From Filimonas zeae (GTDB lineage: Bacteria; Bacteroidota; Bacteroidia; Chitinophagales; Chitinophagaceae), in the NCBI RefSeq assembly GCF_014641615.1, contig NZ_BMIB01000002.1, positions 1,426,001 to 1,490,000 of the forward strand: a DNA stretch of 64,000 nucleotides, in the 5' to 3' direction. The notes under the pieces are model-generated. The model was not told the DNA's origin. It was given only the letters and a program-made list of their open reading frames with translations, and made no database searches. Every line of letters starts with the position of its first letter. Position 1 is the first letter of the stretch. Below are positions 1-8,003 of this stretch, one piece after another. A program made the translations under genes and the position numbers.

Positions 1-2160
1 TCTGGTAGAGATTAAAAATTCCTGACCAATGTTGCGCATAGAGCCGCTGTTAGCCAACACAGAAGAAACAATCTGGCCGCTAAGCGGTATGCGAACCAGT
101 ACATCTTTCGTATTCTTTACGTAAAAATCAGCCGTTAACGTAATTCTCTTATTCAGAAAAGAGGCATCAATACCTACGTTGGTTTGCGTAGAAGTTTCCC
201 AGGTAAGCGATGCAGGCGCAATAGTGCCGGGAACAACACCACCGGTATTGGTAAAGTTGTTGAGCGACAAATATTCATAGCTGCCCAACCCTTCCTGATT
301 ACCATTTTTACCCCAGCCAGCTCTAAGTTTTAAATCGCTGATTACGGGAATATTTTTCATGAAATCTTCCTGCGAAATGCGCCAACCGGCAGAAAACGAC
401 GGGAAAGCAGCAGTTCTGTTGCCAGGTGCAAACTTGGATGATTTATCTACACGCATGTTAGCCTGAAAAAGATATTTACCGGCAAAGTCGTATGTAATAC
501 GGCCGAAGTAAGACATCAGACCCCAGTTATCTACACCTCTTGTAGCCGGCGTAGTTCTTAAACTGGCACGCTGATACATCAGATCCCAATCTTCATAACG
601 ATGCAGCGTATCTAAGCGGCTTGCAGATATACCGGTTTGCTCCCAATGTGATTCCTGAGCGCTCCAGCCAGCCAGTGCCGAGAAGTTGTGACTGCCAAAT
701 CTCTGGGTGTAAGTTAATGTCTGCTCACTCAGCCATACCCATTCATTACTGTTGGTACGTCCCAGGCTGCCAGTATCGCGGCGTCCCTGATCTGTTGCCA
801 ACGGATCTACGTATGTACGGTTGTTGTTAACCTTATAGTCAATACCAAAACGTGACTGAAACACCAGCCCTTTAACAATGTTTATATCCGCTCCCAGGTT
901 AGAAACAAAACGATCGTTTGCAGATTTGCTGTAACGGCCTTCAATAGCACCCAGCGGATTTTCCCAGCCGGTTTGCGGATTCTGCCCGATGTAAATACCA
1001 TTAGATTTATATCTGGGCACTGTAGGTGGAGTAGCCAGTGCTGATAAAACCACACCGCCACGTGCCACCCCTGTATTATCTGTAACATCATTGCTACTGT
1101 TACGTGATACCAGTGTGCTTGTGTTAAGGCTAAGCCATTTGCTAACTTTTGAATTCAGATTCAAACGCGCAGTCATACGATTAAACGTAGCCGGTTTAAT
1201 CATCCCCGTCTGATCCATATAACCCAGAGAAAAATAATGCTGTGTTTTTTCGTTACCACCCGAAACTGCTACCTGATAGTTTTTCTGGTTGCCGGTTTTA
1301 AACACTTCATCCTGCCAGTTGATGTTATTGGCAGCTACCATATCATCGGTAATAAGGTTAGAACCATACACCTCGTTTGCATACTCCTGGTATTGCTTAG
1401 CGTTCAGCATCTTTAATTTGTGCGTAGTGCTGCTGGTTCCATAATAAGTACTCAGATCTACTTTAGACTGACCGTTTTTTCCTTTTTTAGTAGTAATAAC
1501 AATTACACCGTTGGCAGCCCGGGTACCGTAGATAGCAGCAGAAGCCGCATCTTTTAATATAAAGTACGACTCAATATCGTTTACGTTAAAAGCGCTGATA
1601 TCCGTCATAGGAATACCATCTACCACATATAACGGATCATTTCCGGCGCTGATAGAAGAAGAACCCCTTACACGGATGGATAAACCTGCACCAGGCTTAC
1701 CCGAAACAGATGTAACCTGAACACCCGCCGCCTTACCCTGTAAAGCTTCGGCAGCATTTACAACCGGCCGGTTGGCAAAATCGGCTGCACTTACCACAGC
1801 CACAGAGCCGGTAAGATCTTTTTTCTTTTGCGTACCGTAGCCAATTACAACCACCGTTTCCATTTCACCGGAAGAAGGAGTCATAACCACACTAAAATCG
1901 TTACGCCCTTTCACAGCAAAACTCTGATTGGCATAACCGATAAACGAGAACTCCAGAACGGCGCTGTTATCTTTTACAACCAGCGAATAGGTTCCGTCTG
2001 AATTGGTAACCGTACCCTGCTGGGTACCTTTTACCTGTACGGATACTCCGGAAATTCCATTTCCGGAAGAATCTTTTACCACGCCTTTAATAGTGGTTTG
2101 CCCGAAGGATACCAGGCAAAACATCATGAAGGCTGTCAGCAACACGAATCTTTGTTTCAT
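1..2160 (-). CDS. SusC/RagA-family TonB-linked outer-membrane transporter, C-terminus outside window
   Basis: The reverse frame is open without a stop from an ATG at 2160 to the window edge (720 codons), so roughly the last quarter of a typical 1000-residue SusC protein is missing. It begins with a signal peptide (MKQRFVLLTAF to about residue 20, ending SFGQ), followed by a carboxypeptidase-regulatory-like domain (about 22-100, KGVVKDSSGNGISGV). Next comes the SusC hallmark METVVVIGYGTQKK and a TonB plug with NRPVVNAAEALQGKAAGV, DPLYVVDGIP and AANGVIVITTKKG. The rest is barrel sequence. The family imports glycans or peptides through the outer membrane with a SusD lipoprotein; any SusD partner would lie left of the window. 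The substrate cannot be told. Upstream lies a 331-bp spacer and then a membrane regulator gene in the same orientation. Confidence 0.93.
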   Translation of the reverse strand, partial: MKQRFVLLTAFMMFCLVSFGQTTIKGVVKDSSGNGISGVSVQVKGTQQGTVTNSDGTYSLVVKDNSAVLEFSFIGYANQSFAVKGRNDFSVVMTPSSGEMETVVVIGYGTQKKKDLTGSVAVVSAADFANRPVVNAAEALQGKAAGVQVTSVSGKPGAGLSIRVRGSSSISAGNDPLYVVDGIPMTDISAFNVNDIESYFILKDAASAAIYGTRAANGVIVITTKKGKNGQSKVDLSTYYGTSSTTHKLKMLNAKQYQEYANEVYGSNLITDDMVAANNINWQDEVFKTGNQKNYQVAVSGGNEKTQHYFSLGYMDQTGMIKPATFNRMTARLNLNSKVSKWLSLNTSTLVSRNSSNDVTDNTGVARGGVVLSALATPPTVPRYKSNGIYIGQNPQTGWENPLGAIEGRYSKSANDRFVSNLGADINIVKGLVFQSRFGIDYKVNNNRTYVDPLATDQGRRDTGSLGRTNSNEWVWLSEQTLTYTQRFGSHNFSALAGWSAQESHWEQTGISASRLDTLHRYEDWDLMYQRASLRTTPATRGVDNWGLMSYFGRITYDFAGKYLFQANMRVDKSSKFAPGNRTAAFPSFSAGWRISQEDFMKNIPVISDLKLRAGWGKNGNQEGLGSYEYLSLNNFTNTGGVVPGTIAPASLTWETSTQTNVGIDASFLNKRITLTADFYVKNTKDVLVRIPLSGQIVSSVLANSGSMRNIGQEFLISTR

Positions 2161-2491
2161 AAAGTAAACTGAAATGTGCGTTACACAGTTTTGAGGCAAA
2201 CACAGATAGCTGCAATCGTAAATCAGCGTTTGGGTTGAGCATACACGGGAGCAATCTGTTCGCTTTTAACTGTATGAATTGTTAAAAATTACGCGGTAAA
2301 ATTAGAGCGTTTTTAAGGCAGCAAACAAATAAAATTCGTACAACTCATTGATATATAAATATTTACAACAAAAATAATACGCTTAATTACCGTAACTTGA
2401 TACGGATGTTTCTATTGTGAATCAATGCATTTGGTAAACAAACGGCTGTTATTATACGGGAAGATAATACGGTTTATTACCGTTGAAAATA
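2161..2491. other. Intergenic spacer between membrane regulator and SusC gene
   Basis: This AT-rich 331-bp stretch separates two minus-strand genes. No convincing open frame and no exact TAnnTTTG box on the minus strand were found. Its main content is a direct repeat (2374-2393 and 2464-2483) and small inverted repeats built on ACGGT/ACCGT, for example CCGTA at 2390-2394 with TACGG at 2401-2405. Its size and dyads suggest that the SusC gene has its own regulated promoter rather than being a read-through product. Confidence 0.6.
2374..2483. repeat. Pair of 20-bp direct repeats (2374-2393, 2464-2483), possible operator
   Basis: The two copies, ATAATACGCTTAATTACCGT and ATAATACGGTTTATTACCGT, match at 18 of 20 positions and start exactly 90 bp apart. 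The second copy contains an inverted repeat (ACGGT, 5-bp gap, ACCGT), and the second ends 8 bp from the stop codon of the regulator gene. They sit upstream of the SusC gene on its strand, the expected place for transcription-factor sites. Binding by the neighbouring regulator is an inference. Confidence 0.5.
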
Positions 2492-4387
2492 TTAACACAC
2501 CAGCTTACTCCATCCCTGCTCATCGGCCTGTTTCAGGTCTTTTTTGCGCTCTTCCATAAGGGTGCGTACGCGGTTTACATAGGTCCAGCAGGTGCTTTGG
2601 CGTATGCCTACTACTTCAGAAAGTTTGTGAGAAGAGATTTTGCCTTTGGAGTTGTATATCAAAAAAACCATATAAAAGGCTTTATTGATGGGTATACGGC
2701 TATTCTGGAATAAAGTATGAGCTAAAACAGATTCTTCATAGTCGCAGGCGCCGCAACGTCGGCTGAAAGGTTGGTGACCAGCAAAAAAATGGGTGTCGCC
2801 GCATTTTTTACAGGCAAAATGCTGTCCCCATTTCAACTCTGCCAGAAAACGGTAGCAACTATCGGCATCGGGGTAAATATTGCTGAATTCCTCAAAGCTC
2901 ATGGTGGTAGAAAGTGCCCTGGCTTTGGTTACTTTTTCTACATTGGTACGCAGCTGGGTGTTATCCTGTTCCAACAGGGCGTTCATACGGGTAATTTCTG
3001 CTGCCTGCTGCTGCAACAGTTCGTTGGCCTGGTTCAGTTCTTCATTCTGCGTGGCAATCAGGTTGCTTTTTTCTACCAGTTCGCGTGTACGTTCTGTTAC
3101 CTGCTGCTCCAGTTGCTGGTTATGTGTATCCTTCAGTTTAGCATTTACCGTCATCTGCCGTATCACCTCCTGCCGGGCTTTATCCCGCTTTTGCAATAGT
3201 AGCCGCACTTTATCGCCAATGGCAAACGATAAAAAAAACATTTCCAGCAAAAAGCCCATGGTAAGGCTGTAATAACTTACTACCCCAAAGTTTAGCCAGT
3301 TATACCCCAGCATAATAAAAAACTTCAACACAAACCCCGCAAACAGAAAGCTATAGCCCAGTACATAAAAACGTGCCGGGCGGTAGCCGGTTTTTAACCG
3401 GTAAATGCCTGCGCCAAACGCCAGGCTAAGCGGTATAAACTCAATAAACTTGTAATTGAACCACGTACGCTGAAAGCACAGGCACCACACAAAAAACAGA
3501 ATACGTACAATAATAACGGTAATAATTATCCGGTAAACCACCGGCATTTTTTCCTTTACATGTAGCAGCTTACTGGCAAAAAGCAGGGTAAACACACTCA
3601 TACAGGCCAGCGGAATGGCAAAAGCATACTGGTTCCAGTTAAAGGCATTGGGCCACAGGTATTGGTAGGCAATACCATCAATACACATTTCGTACAGACC
3701 TACACTTAATATATACAGTACATAGTACAGATACTGCGACTGCCTTACCGCAAAAAAGATAATGAGGTTGTACAGGGCAAAAATGAGAATCATGCCGTAG
3801 AACAGCCCGAACGATAAATACTCATCCAGTGCATAGCCCACAAACCAGCTTACAGAGCGCAGCACAATAATAATATCCGCCAGTTGTGAAGATCGTACCC
3901 GGAAATAATACACACTTTCGCGGTTATTATTGTTATCCAGTTGCAACTCGAAGTTTTTATGCGCAAAAAGCCTTTTGGAGAAGGGATACTGATCGCCCAG
4001 TTTTACCTCATAGTATTTACCGGTATTATCAGGCAGGTAAGCCTCGATATCATCTATCGTTTGATCGAAAAATTCCAGAATGTATGGCCGGTTAAGCGTA
4101 GAATCGTGCCGGATGATAATTTTATACCAGCAATACCGGCCCAGTTTCAGGTTTTGTGGAGTGCCTTTTTTACTGGCGTGAAACAGGGTATCTGCACCGG
4201 GGGCCGTTAGCTTTTCAAAATCCCACCCGCCGGAAGAATCTTCCATATAGCGGATTTCATCAAACACAAAAATGTGCTGGTCAGGTACCGCAGCAACAGA
4301 CACAGGCTGCTGCCCATGTGAACATAAAAATTGCAGACTGAAAACAAGTGCAGCTACAATACGGATATAACACAGCCTCACCACCAT
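2492..4387 (-). CDS. 7TMR-DISM membrane receptor fused to an IS1595-type transposase zinc-ribbon/HTH module
   Basis: The 631-residue protein appears to be a membrane-bound one-component regulator. Residues 1-25 are a signal peptide. About 35-180 is a periplasmic beta-rich ligand domain of the 7TMR-DISMED2 kind. About 185-395 holds seven hydrophobic helices (7TMR-DISM_7TM), and about 400-485 is a charged coiled coil. Residues 497-612 match the N-terminal part of IS1595/ISXO2-type transposases: FEEFSNIYPDADSCYRFL, a zinc ribbon with C526, C529, C545 and C548, then a helical section (SKGKISSHKLSEVVGI, TYVNRVRTLMEE). The catalytic DDE domain is absent; the protein ends 19 residues later. Related sensors usually end in kinase, cyclase, LuxR or LytTR domains. 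The gene follows murQ by 30 bp, so it is probably co-transcribed with the murein-recycling genes. DNA binding and the ligand are inferred. Confidence 0.88.
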   Translation of the reverse strand: MVVRLCYIRIVAALVFSLQFLCSHGQQPVSVAAVPDQHIFVFDEIRYMEDSSGGWDFEKLTAPGADTLFHASKKGTPQNLKLGRYCWYKIIIRHDSTLNRPYILEFFDQTIDDIEAYLPDNTGKYYEVKLGDQYPFSKRLFAHKNFELQLDNNNNRESVYYFRVRSSQLADIIIVLRSVSWFVGYALDEYLSFGLFYGMILIFALYNLIIFFAVRQSQYLYYVLYILSVGLYEMCIDGIAYQYLWPNAFNWNQYAFAIPLACMSVFTLLFASKLLHVKEKMPVVYRIIITVIIVRILFFVWCLCFQRTWFNYKFIEFIPLSLAFGAGIYRLKTGYRPARFYVLGYSFLFAGFVLKFFIMLGYNWLNFGVVSYYSLTMGFLLEMFFLSFAIGDKVRLLLQKRDKARQEVIRQMTVNAKLKDTHNQQLEQQVTERTRELVEKSNLIATQNEELNQANELLQQQAAEITRMNALLEQDNTQLRTNVEKVTKARALSTTMSFEEFSNIYPDADSCYRFLAELKWGQHFACKKCGDTHFFAGHQPFSRRCGACDYEESVLAHTLFQNSRIPINKAFYMVFLIYNSKGKISSHKLSEVVGIRQSTCWTYVNRVRTLMEERKKDLKQADEQGWSKLVC

Positions 4388-4417
4388 AACAGACGGCGAA
4401 GGTACATTGCTGTAGCC

Positions 4418-5248
4418 TTATGAAGAAACCGTACGTGCATCTACCGCCTTCTTTACACTGCCATGCTGTAATAGCAGTTCTTTAGCTTCTTCATAACTCA
4501 GTTGCGGGTTGTTCAATTGCTCCAGTACCATCTTTACCCCGCGGTCAATCAGTTTATCATTACTCAGCTGCATGTTTACCATACTATTGTCGTACACGCG
4601 GCCCAGCTGTATCATTACACTGGTACTAATCATATTCAGCACCAGCTTTTGTGCCGTACCGCTTTTCATGCGGGTACTGCCGGTAACAAACTCCGGCCCT
4701 ACCACTACTTCCACCGGATAATCGCAGGCGGCTGCAATAGGGCTGCCCGGGTTACACACCACACAACCGGTGGTAATTCCTTTTTGCCGGCACACATTCA
4801 GCGCGCCCAGTACATAAGGGGTGGTGCCGCTGGCTGCAAGGCCCACCACCACATCTTTAGCAGAAATGTTGTGCTTTTCCAGATCGGCCCATCCCTGTTC
4901 CAGGTTATCCTCGGCAAACTCTACCGCCTGGGTAATAGCAATATCACCACCGGCAATGATGCCTACCACCAAACCATAAGGTACACCGTACGTAGGTGGG
5001 CACTCGCTGGCATCCAGTATACCCAAACGGCCACTGGTACCCGCCCCCATGTAAAACAAACGCCCGCCCGCCAGCATTTTATCGCTGATGGCCGCTACCA
5101 GTTTCTCAATTTGCGGAATTGCCTGCTGTACCGCAGCAGGCACCTGCTGATCTTCCCGGTTCATATTTTCCAGTAACGCACCTATACTCATCTGCTCCAG
5201 ATGGCGGTAGTGCGAGGCCTGCTCCGTAACCCGTACCAGTTTACTCAT
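4418..5248 (-). CDS. murQ: N-acetylmuramic acid 6-phosphate etherase
   Basis: MurQ splits the D-lactyl ether of MurNAc-6-phosphate to give GlcNAc-6-phosphate, a cytoplasmic step of peptidoglycan recycling. The 276-residue protein carries the SIS-fold core with the family signature GAGTSGRLGILDASECPPT (about residues 68-86), then the ligand-binding IIAGGD segment and GSTRMKSGTAQK, typical of the C-terminal half. E. coli MurQ is 298 residues, so length is near normal. It starts 11 bp after the kinase gene and ends 30 bp before the 7TMR-DISM regulator, all on the minus strand, which suggests one transcript. Confidence 0.95.
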   Translation of the reverse strand: MSKLVRVTEQASHYRHLEQMSIGALLENMNREDQQVPAAVQQAIPQIEKLVAAISDKMLAGGRLFYMGAGTSGRLGILDASECPPTYGVPYGLVVGIIAGGDIAITQAVEFAEDNLEQGWADLEKHNISAKDVVVGLAASGTTPYVLGALNVCRQKGITTGCVVCNPGSPIAAACDYPVEVVVGPEFVTGSTRMKSGTAQKLVLNMISTSVMIQLGRVYDNSMVNMQLSNDKLIDRGVKMVLEQLNNPQLSYEEAKELLLQHGSVKKAVDARTVSS

Positions 5249-5259
5249 AGTTTCTATTA

Positions 5260-6099
5260 TCAGGAATGGAACTTAATCAGCCCCTGCATCGGATTTTTCA
5301 ATACCGTGCCCAGTTCCAGTTCGTATGTACCACATAAATCTTTCAGTACATCTTTAAACCCAAAAGCCACACTGCCGGTAAAATGGATAGGCAACGTCCA
5401 GCTTTCGCGAAACTTATAAATGTGCTGAAAGAAGAAATCGTTTAACCCGTCTTCCACAATATTCTCCACCATATAATGCCCGCGGTTTTCTGCCAGAAAC
5501 TCCGCAAACGAAGCCAGATAGCGGTTAGGCAAAGGCTTTTTATATACATTCTCCAGTATTTCTACGCTGTTGGTGTTAAACTTTGCCTGAAAGCGCGCCA
5601 TCAACTCTTCATCAAACGTTTTATACAAAAAATACTGAATTACTTTCCGGCCCAGGTAAGCGCCACTGCCTTCATCGCCCAGTACATACCCCAGGCCCGG
5701 ACTATCTTTCACAATCTTTTTACCGTTGTAAAAACACACGTTTGAGCCGGTGCCCAGTATACAGGCCATCCCCTTTTCGTGCTGGCAAAGTGCACGCGCC
5801 GCACCAAACATGTCGTGGTTTACTTCCCGGTGCGCTTTAGGAAATACCTGCCTGAGCGCGTTTTTAATAATGGTAACGTTGTTGGGGTTACTTAGCCCCG
5901 TACCATAATAATACACCTCCTCTACAGCAACCTCTTTTAGTTTGGGTAGCAGTTCTTTCTGTAACAGAGCCACAATCTGCTCTCCCGACAAAAAGTACGG
6001 GCTGATGCCCTGGGTGAGTATCTTTTTTTTCTTACCCTCATCCAAAAGCTGCCACTCGCATTTTGTAGCGCCACTGTCAGCTATAAGCTTTACTGCCAT
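5260..6099 (-). CDS. BadF/BadG-family amino-sugar kinase (GlcNAc/MurNAc kinase-like)
   Basis: This 279-residue protein belongs to the ASKHA-fold BadF/BadG/BcrA family that includes N-acetylglucosamine kinase. The phosphate-1 loop is ADSGATKCEW near residue 8; the phosphate-2 region is ILGTGSNVCFYNG; GLGYVLGDEGSGAYLG is the usual sugar-kinase adenosine-side motif. Its position 11 bp upstream of murQ makes phosphorylation of MurNAc or GlcNAc from recycled peptidoglycan the likely job, giving the substrate for MurQ. The exact sugar cannot be read from the sequence. The divergent region toward the S41 protease gene (6100-6256) should hold its promoter. Confidence 0.88.
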   Translation of the reverse strand: MAVKLIADSGATKCEWQLLDEGKKKKILTQGISPYFLSGEQIVALLQKELLPKLKEVAVEEVYYYGTGLSNPNNVTIIKNALRQVFPKAHREVNHDMFGAARALCQHEKGMACILGTGSNVCFYNGKKIVKDSPGLGYVLGDEGSGAYLGRKVIQYFLYKTFDEELMARFQAKFNTNSVEILENVYKKPLPNRYLASFAEFLAENRGHYMVENIVEDGLNDFFFQHIYKFRESWTLPIHFTGSVAFGFKDVLKDLCGTYELELGTVLKNPMQGLIKFHS

Positions 6100-6256
6100 A
6101 AAAGGATTTTTGGTGTAATCTCGTGCAATTTAACAATATGCCATTGAAAAACGCACAAATAGGCAAGTATTATGCAGGATAATGCAAGATTGTGTATTTA
6201 GGGTGATTTGTAGGATATTCGCATCTCGAATACAAAAGGTTCAAACACTAAGCGGA

Positions 6257-7837
6257 ATGGCAAGTAAAAAATTGAAGATTTGGCTACCCCTTTTATTCGC
6301 CCTGGTTTTAACTGCGGGCATGTACCTGGGGTTTAAGTTAAGAGCAGAAACCAGCAGCACGGTTTTCTTTACAAATACGCAGAAGAATGAGTTACAGGAG
6401 GTGTATGACCTTATCCGGAGCAGGTATGTAGATAACCTGAACCAGGACAGCTTGAACAACGCGGTAATTAATGATGTGCTGGCACATCTGGACCCACACT
6501 CGGTATATTTTCCACCGGTAGATGCGGCTGGCGCTAATGAGGAGCTTTTGGGCAACTTCCAGGGCATTGGGGTGGAGTTTTCTATGTTTTCTGATACGGT
6601 AAACGTATTGAACGTAATAGAAAACGGCCCATCGTTTAAAGCAGGTATTGAAGTGGGCGACAAAATTATTACCGTAAACGACACCATATCGCTGGCAGGT
6701 AAAAAAATAAAGGCCGATGACGTTAGAAAAACCCTGCGCGGCCCTGGCGGGTCTCAGGTAGTGGTTACCATAATACGCGGTACGGAAACCAAAAAAATAA
6801 CCATTACACGCGGCATTATTCCTTTACCCTCGCTGGATGTGGCGTATATGATTACCCCACAGACCGGTTTTATACGCCTGAACAAATTCTCTGAAACTAC
6901 GTACAAAGAATTTATGTTTAACCTGGAAAACCTGCAGAAGAAAGGCATGCAAAAGCTGATTCTGGATTTGCGGGGCAATGGCGGCGGCTATATGCAGGAA
7001 GCTGTTTCTATTGCAGACCAGTTTTTATCTGATAACAAACTGATTGTATATACCGAAGGCAACAAAGCCCCACGGGCCGATTACAAATCGCGTGTGGAAG
7101 GTTTGTTTGAAACCGGTAAACTGGTGGTACTGGTAGATGAGTCTTCTGCCAGCGCCAGCGAAATACTGGCAGGTGCTTTACAGGACTGGGACCGCGCTAC
7201 TATTATAGGTCGCAGAACCTTTGGTAAAGGCCTGGTACAGCAGCCTTTTCAGCTGAGTGATGGTGGTATGCTGCGCCTTACCATTGCGCGTTACTATACA
7301 CCTTTAGGCCGCAACATTCAGAAGCCGTACGATAAGGGTAAAGAGCAATACCAATCGGACTGGATTGACCGCCTGCATAATGGTGAACTGGTAAAAGCAG
7401 ATACCTCTACCCCTAAAGGCAAAGCGTATAAAACACCGGGCGGCCATGTGGTATATGGCGGTGGTGGCATTACCCCCGATATTTTTGTGCCGTTTGATAC
7501 CTCCAGCCAGCCAAGGCCTATTATTGATCTGTACCTGAAGGGAACGCTTAACAACTTTATTTACAATTATTACATTACCAACAAAAGCACCTTTAGCCAG
7601 TTTAAAACGCCTGAGCAGTTTGCCAGCCAGTTTGAGGCAGGTGCCAAAGAATGGGATGCCCTGAATACTTTTGCGCGTAAAGATTCTATTAACCTTAGCA
7701 GCATTGCCGCCAAAAGCAAAACAGACTTTATGCAAACCATTAAAGCCCAGCTGGCCCGCCAGATATGGCGTACCGCAGGCTACTATGAGGTAATGAACCT
7801 TCAGGACCCTATGGTGAAAAAAGCACTGGAACAATAA
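6257..7837 (+). CDS. S41-family C-terminal processing peptidase with PDZ domain
   Basis: Periplasmic or membrane-anchored serine protease of the CtpA/Prc type. I chose the ATG at 6257 (MASKKLKIWL) because it is followed at once by a signal-anchor helix; an in-frame ATG at 6182 would add 25 unlikely residues. The 526-residue product has an S41 N-terminal helical region (about 40-100), a PDZ domain (about 100-185, GIGVEFS to ITRGIIPLP) and the protease core (about 190-375). The Ser-Lys dyad is placed at Ser299 in SSASASE and Lys324 in TFGKGLVQ, 25 residues apart as in E. coli Prc. The family trims C-termini of envelope proteins. A strong terminator follows. Confidence 0.93.
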   Translation: MASKKLKIWLPLLFALVLTAGMYLGFKLRAETSSTVFFTNTQKNELQEVYDLIRSRYVDNLNQDSLNNAVINDVLAHLDPHSVYFPPVDAAGANEELLGNFQGIGVEFSMFSDTVNVLNVIENGPSFKAGIEVGDKIITVNDTISLAGKKIKADDVRKTLRGPGGSQVVVTIIRGTETKKITITRGIIPLPSLDVAYMITPQTGFIRLNKFSETTYKEFMFNLENLQKKGMQKLILDLRGNGGGYMQEAVSIADQFLSDNKLIVYTEGNKAPRADYKSRVEGLFETGKLVVLVDESSASASEILAGALQDWDRATIIGRRTFGKGLVQQPFQLSDGGMLRLTIARYYTPLGRNIQKPYDKGKEQYQSDWIDRLHNGELVKADTSTPKGKAYKTPGGHVVYGGGGITPDIFVPFDTSSQPRPIIDLYLKGTLNNFIYNYYITNKSTFSQFKTPEQFASQFEAGAKEWDALNTFARKDSINLSSIAAKSKTDFMQTIKAQLARQIWRTAGYYEVMNLQDPMVKKALEQ

Positions 7838-7859
7838 CTTAAACTAAGTTCAAATACCC

Positions 7860-7908
7860 GATGCCTGATTTGTTACCGCACCATGGAACAGATCAGGCAT
7901 CATTTTTT
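7860..7908 (+). terminator. Rho-independent terminator after S41 protease
   Basis: A perfect 10-bp stem (GATGCCTGAT at 7860-7869 with ATCAGGCATC at 7892-7901) is followed by a run of six T at 7903-7908. Confidence 0.8.
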
Positions 7909-8003
7909 CTGCGCAGGAGCAACACGTTTATACGTGTGCACAAGCCTTAACCCGGTTAATGCGCTATTTTCTCTATTTTTATACAAGACATCAGAAAAAT
8001 ACT

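Noticed and set aside
2492..2900. Remnant of an inserted IS1595 element
   Set aside because: The transposase-like part is in frame with the receptor and coiled coil, its zinc ligands are intact, and no inverted ends or DDE fragment were seen, so fusion by domestication fits better than a recent insertion.
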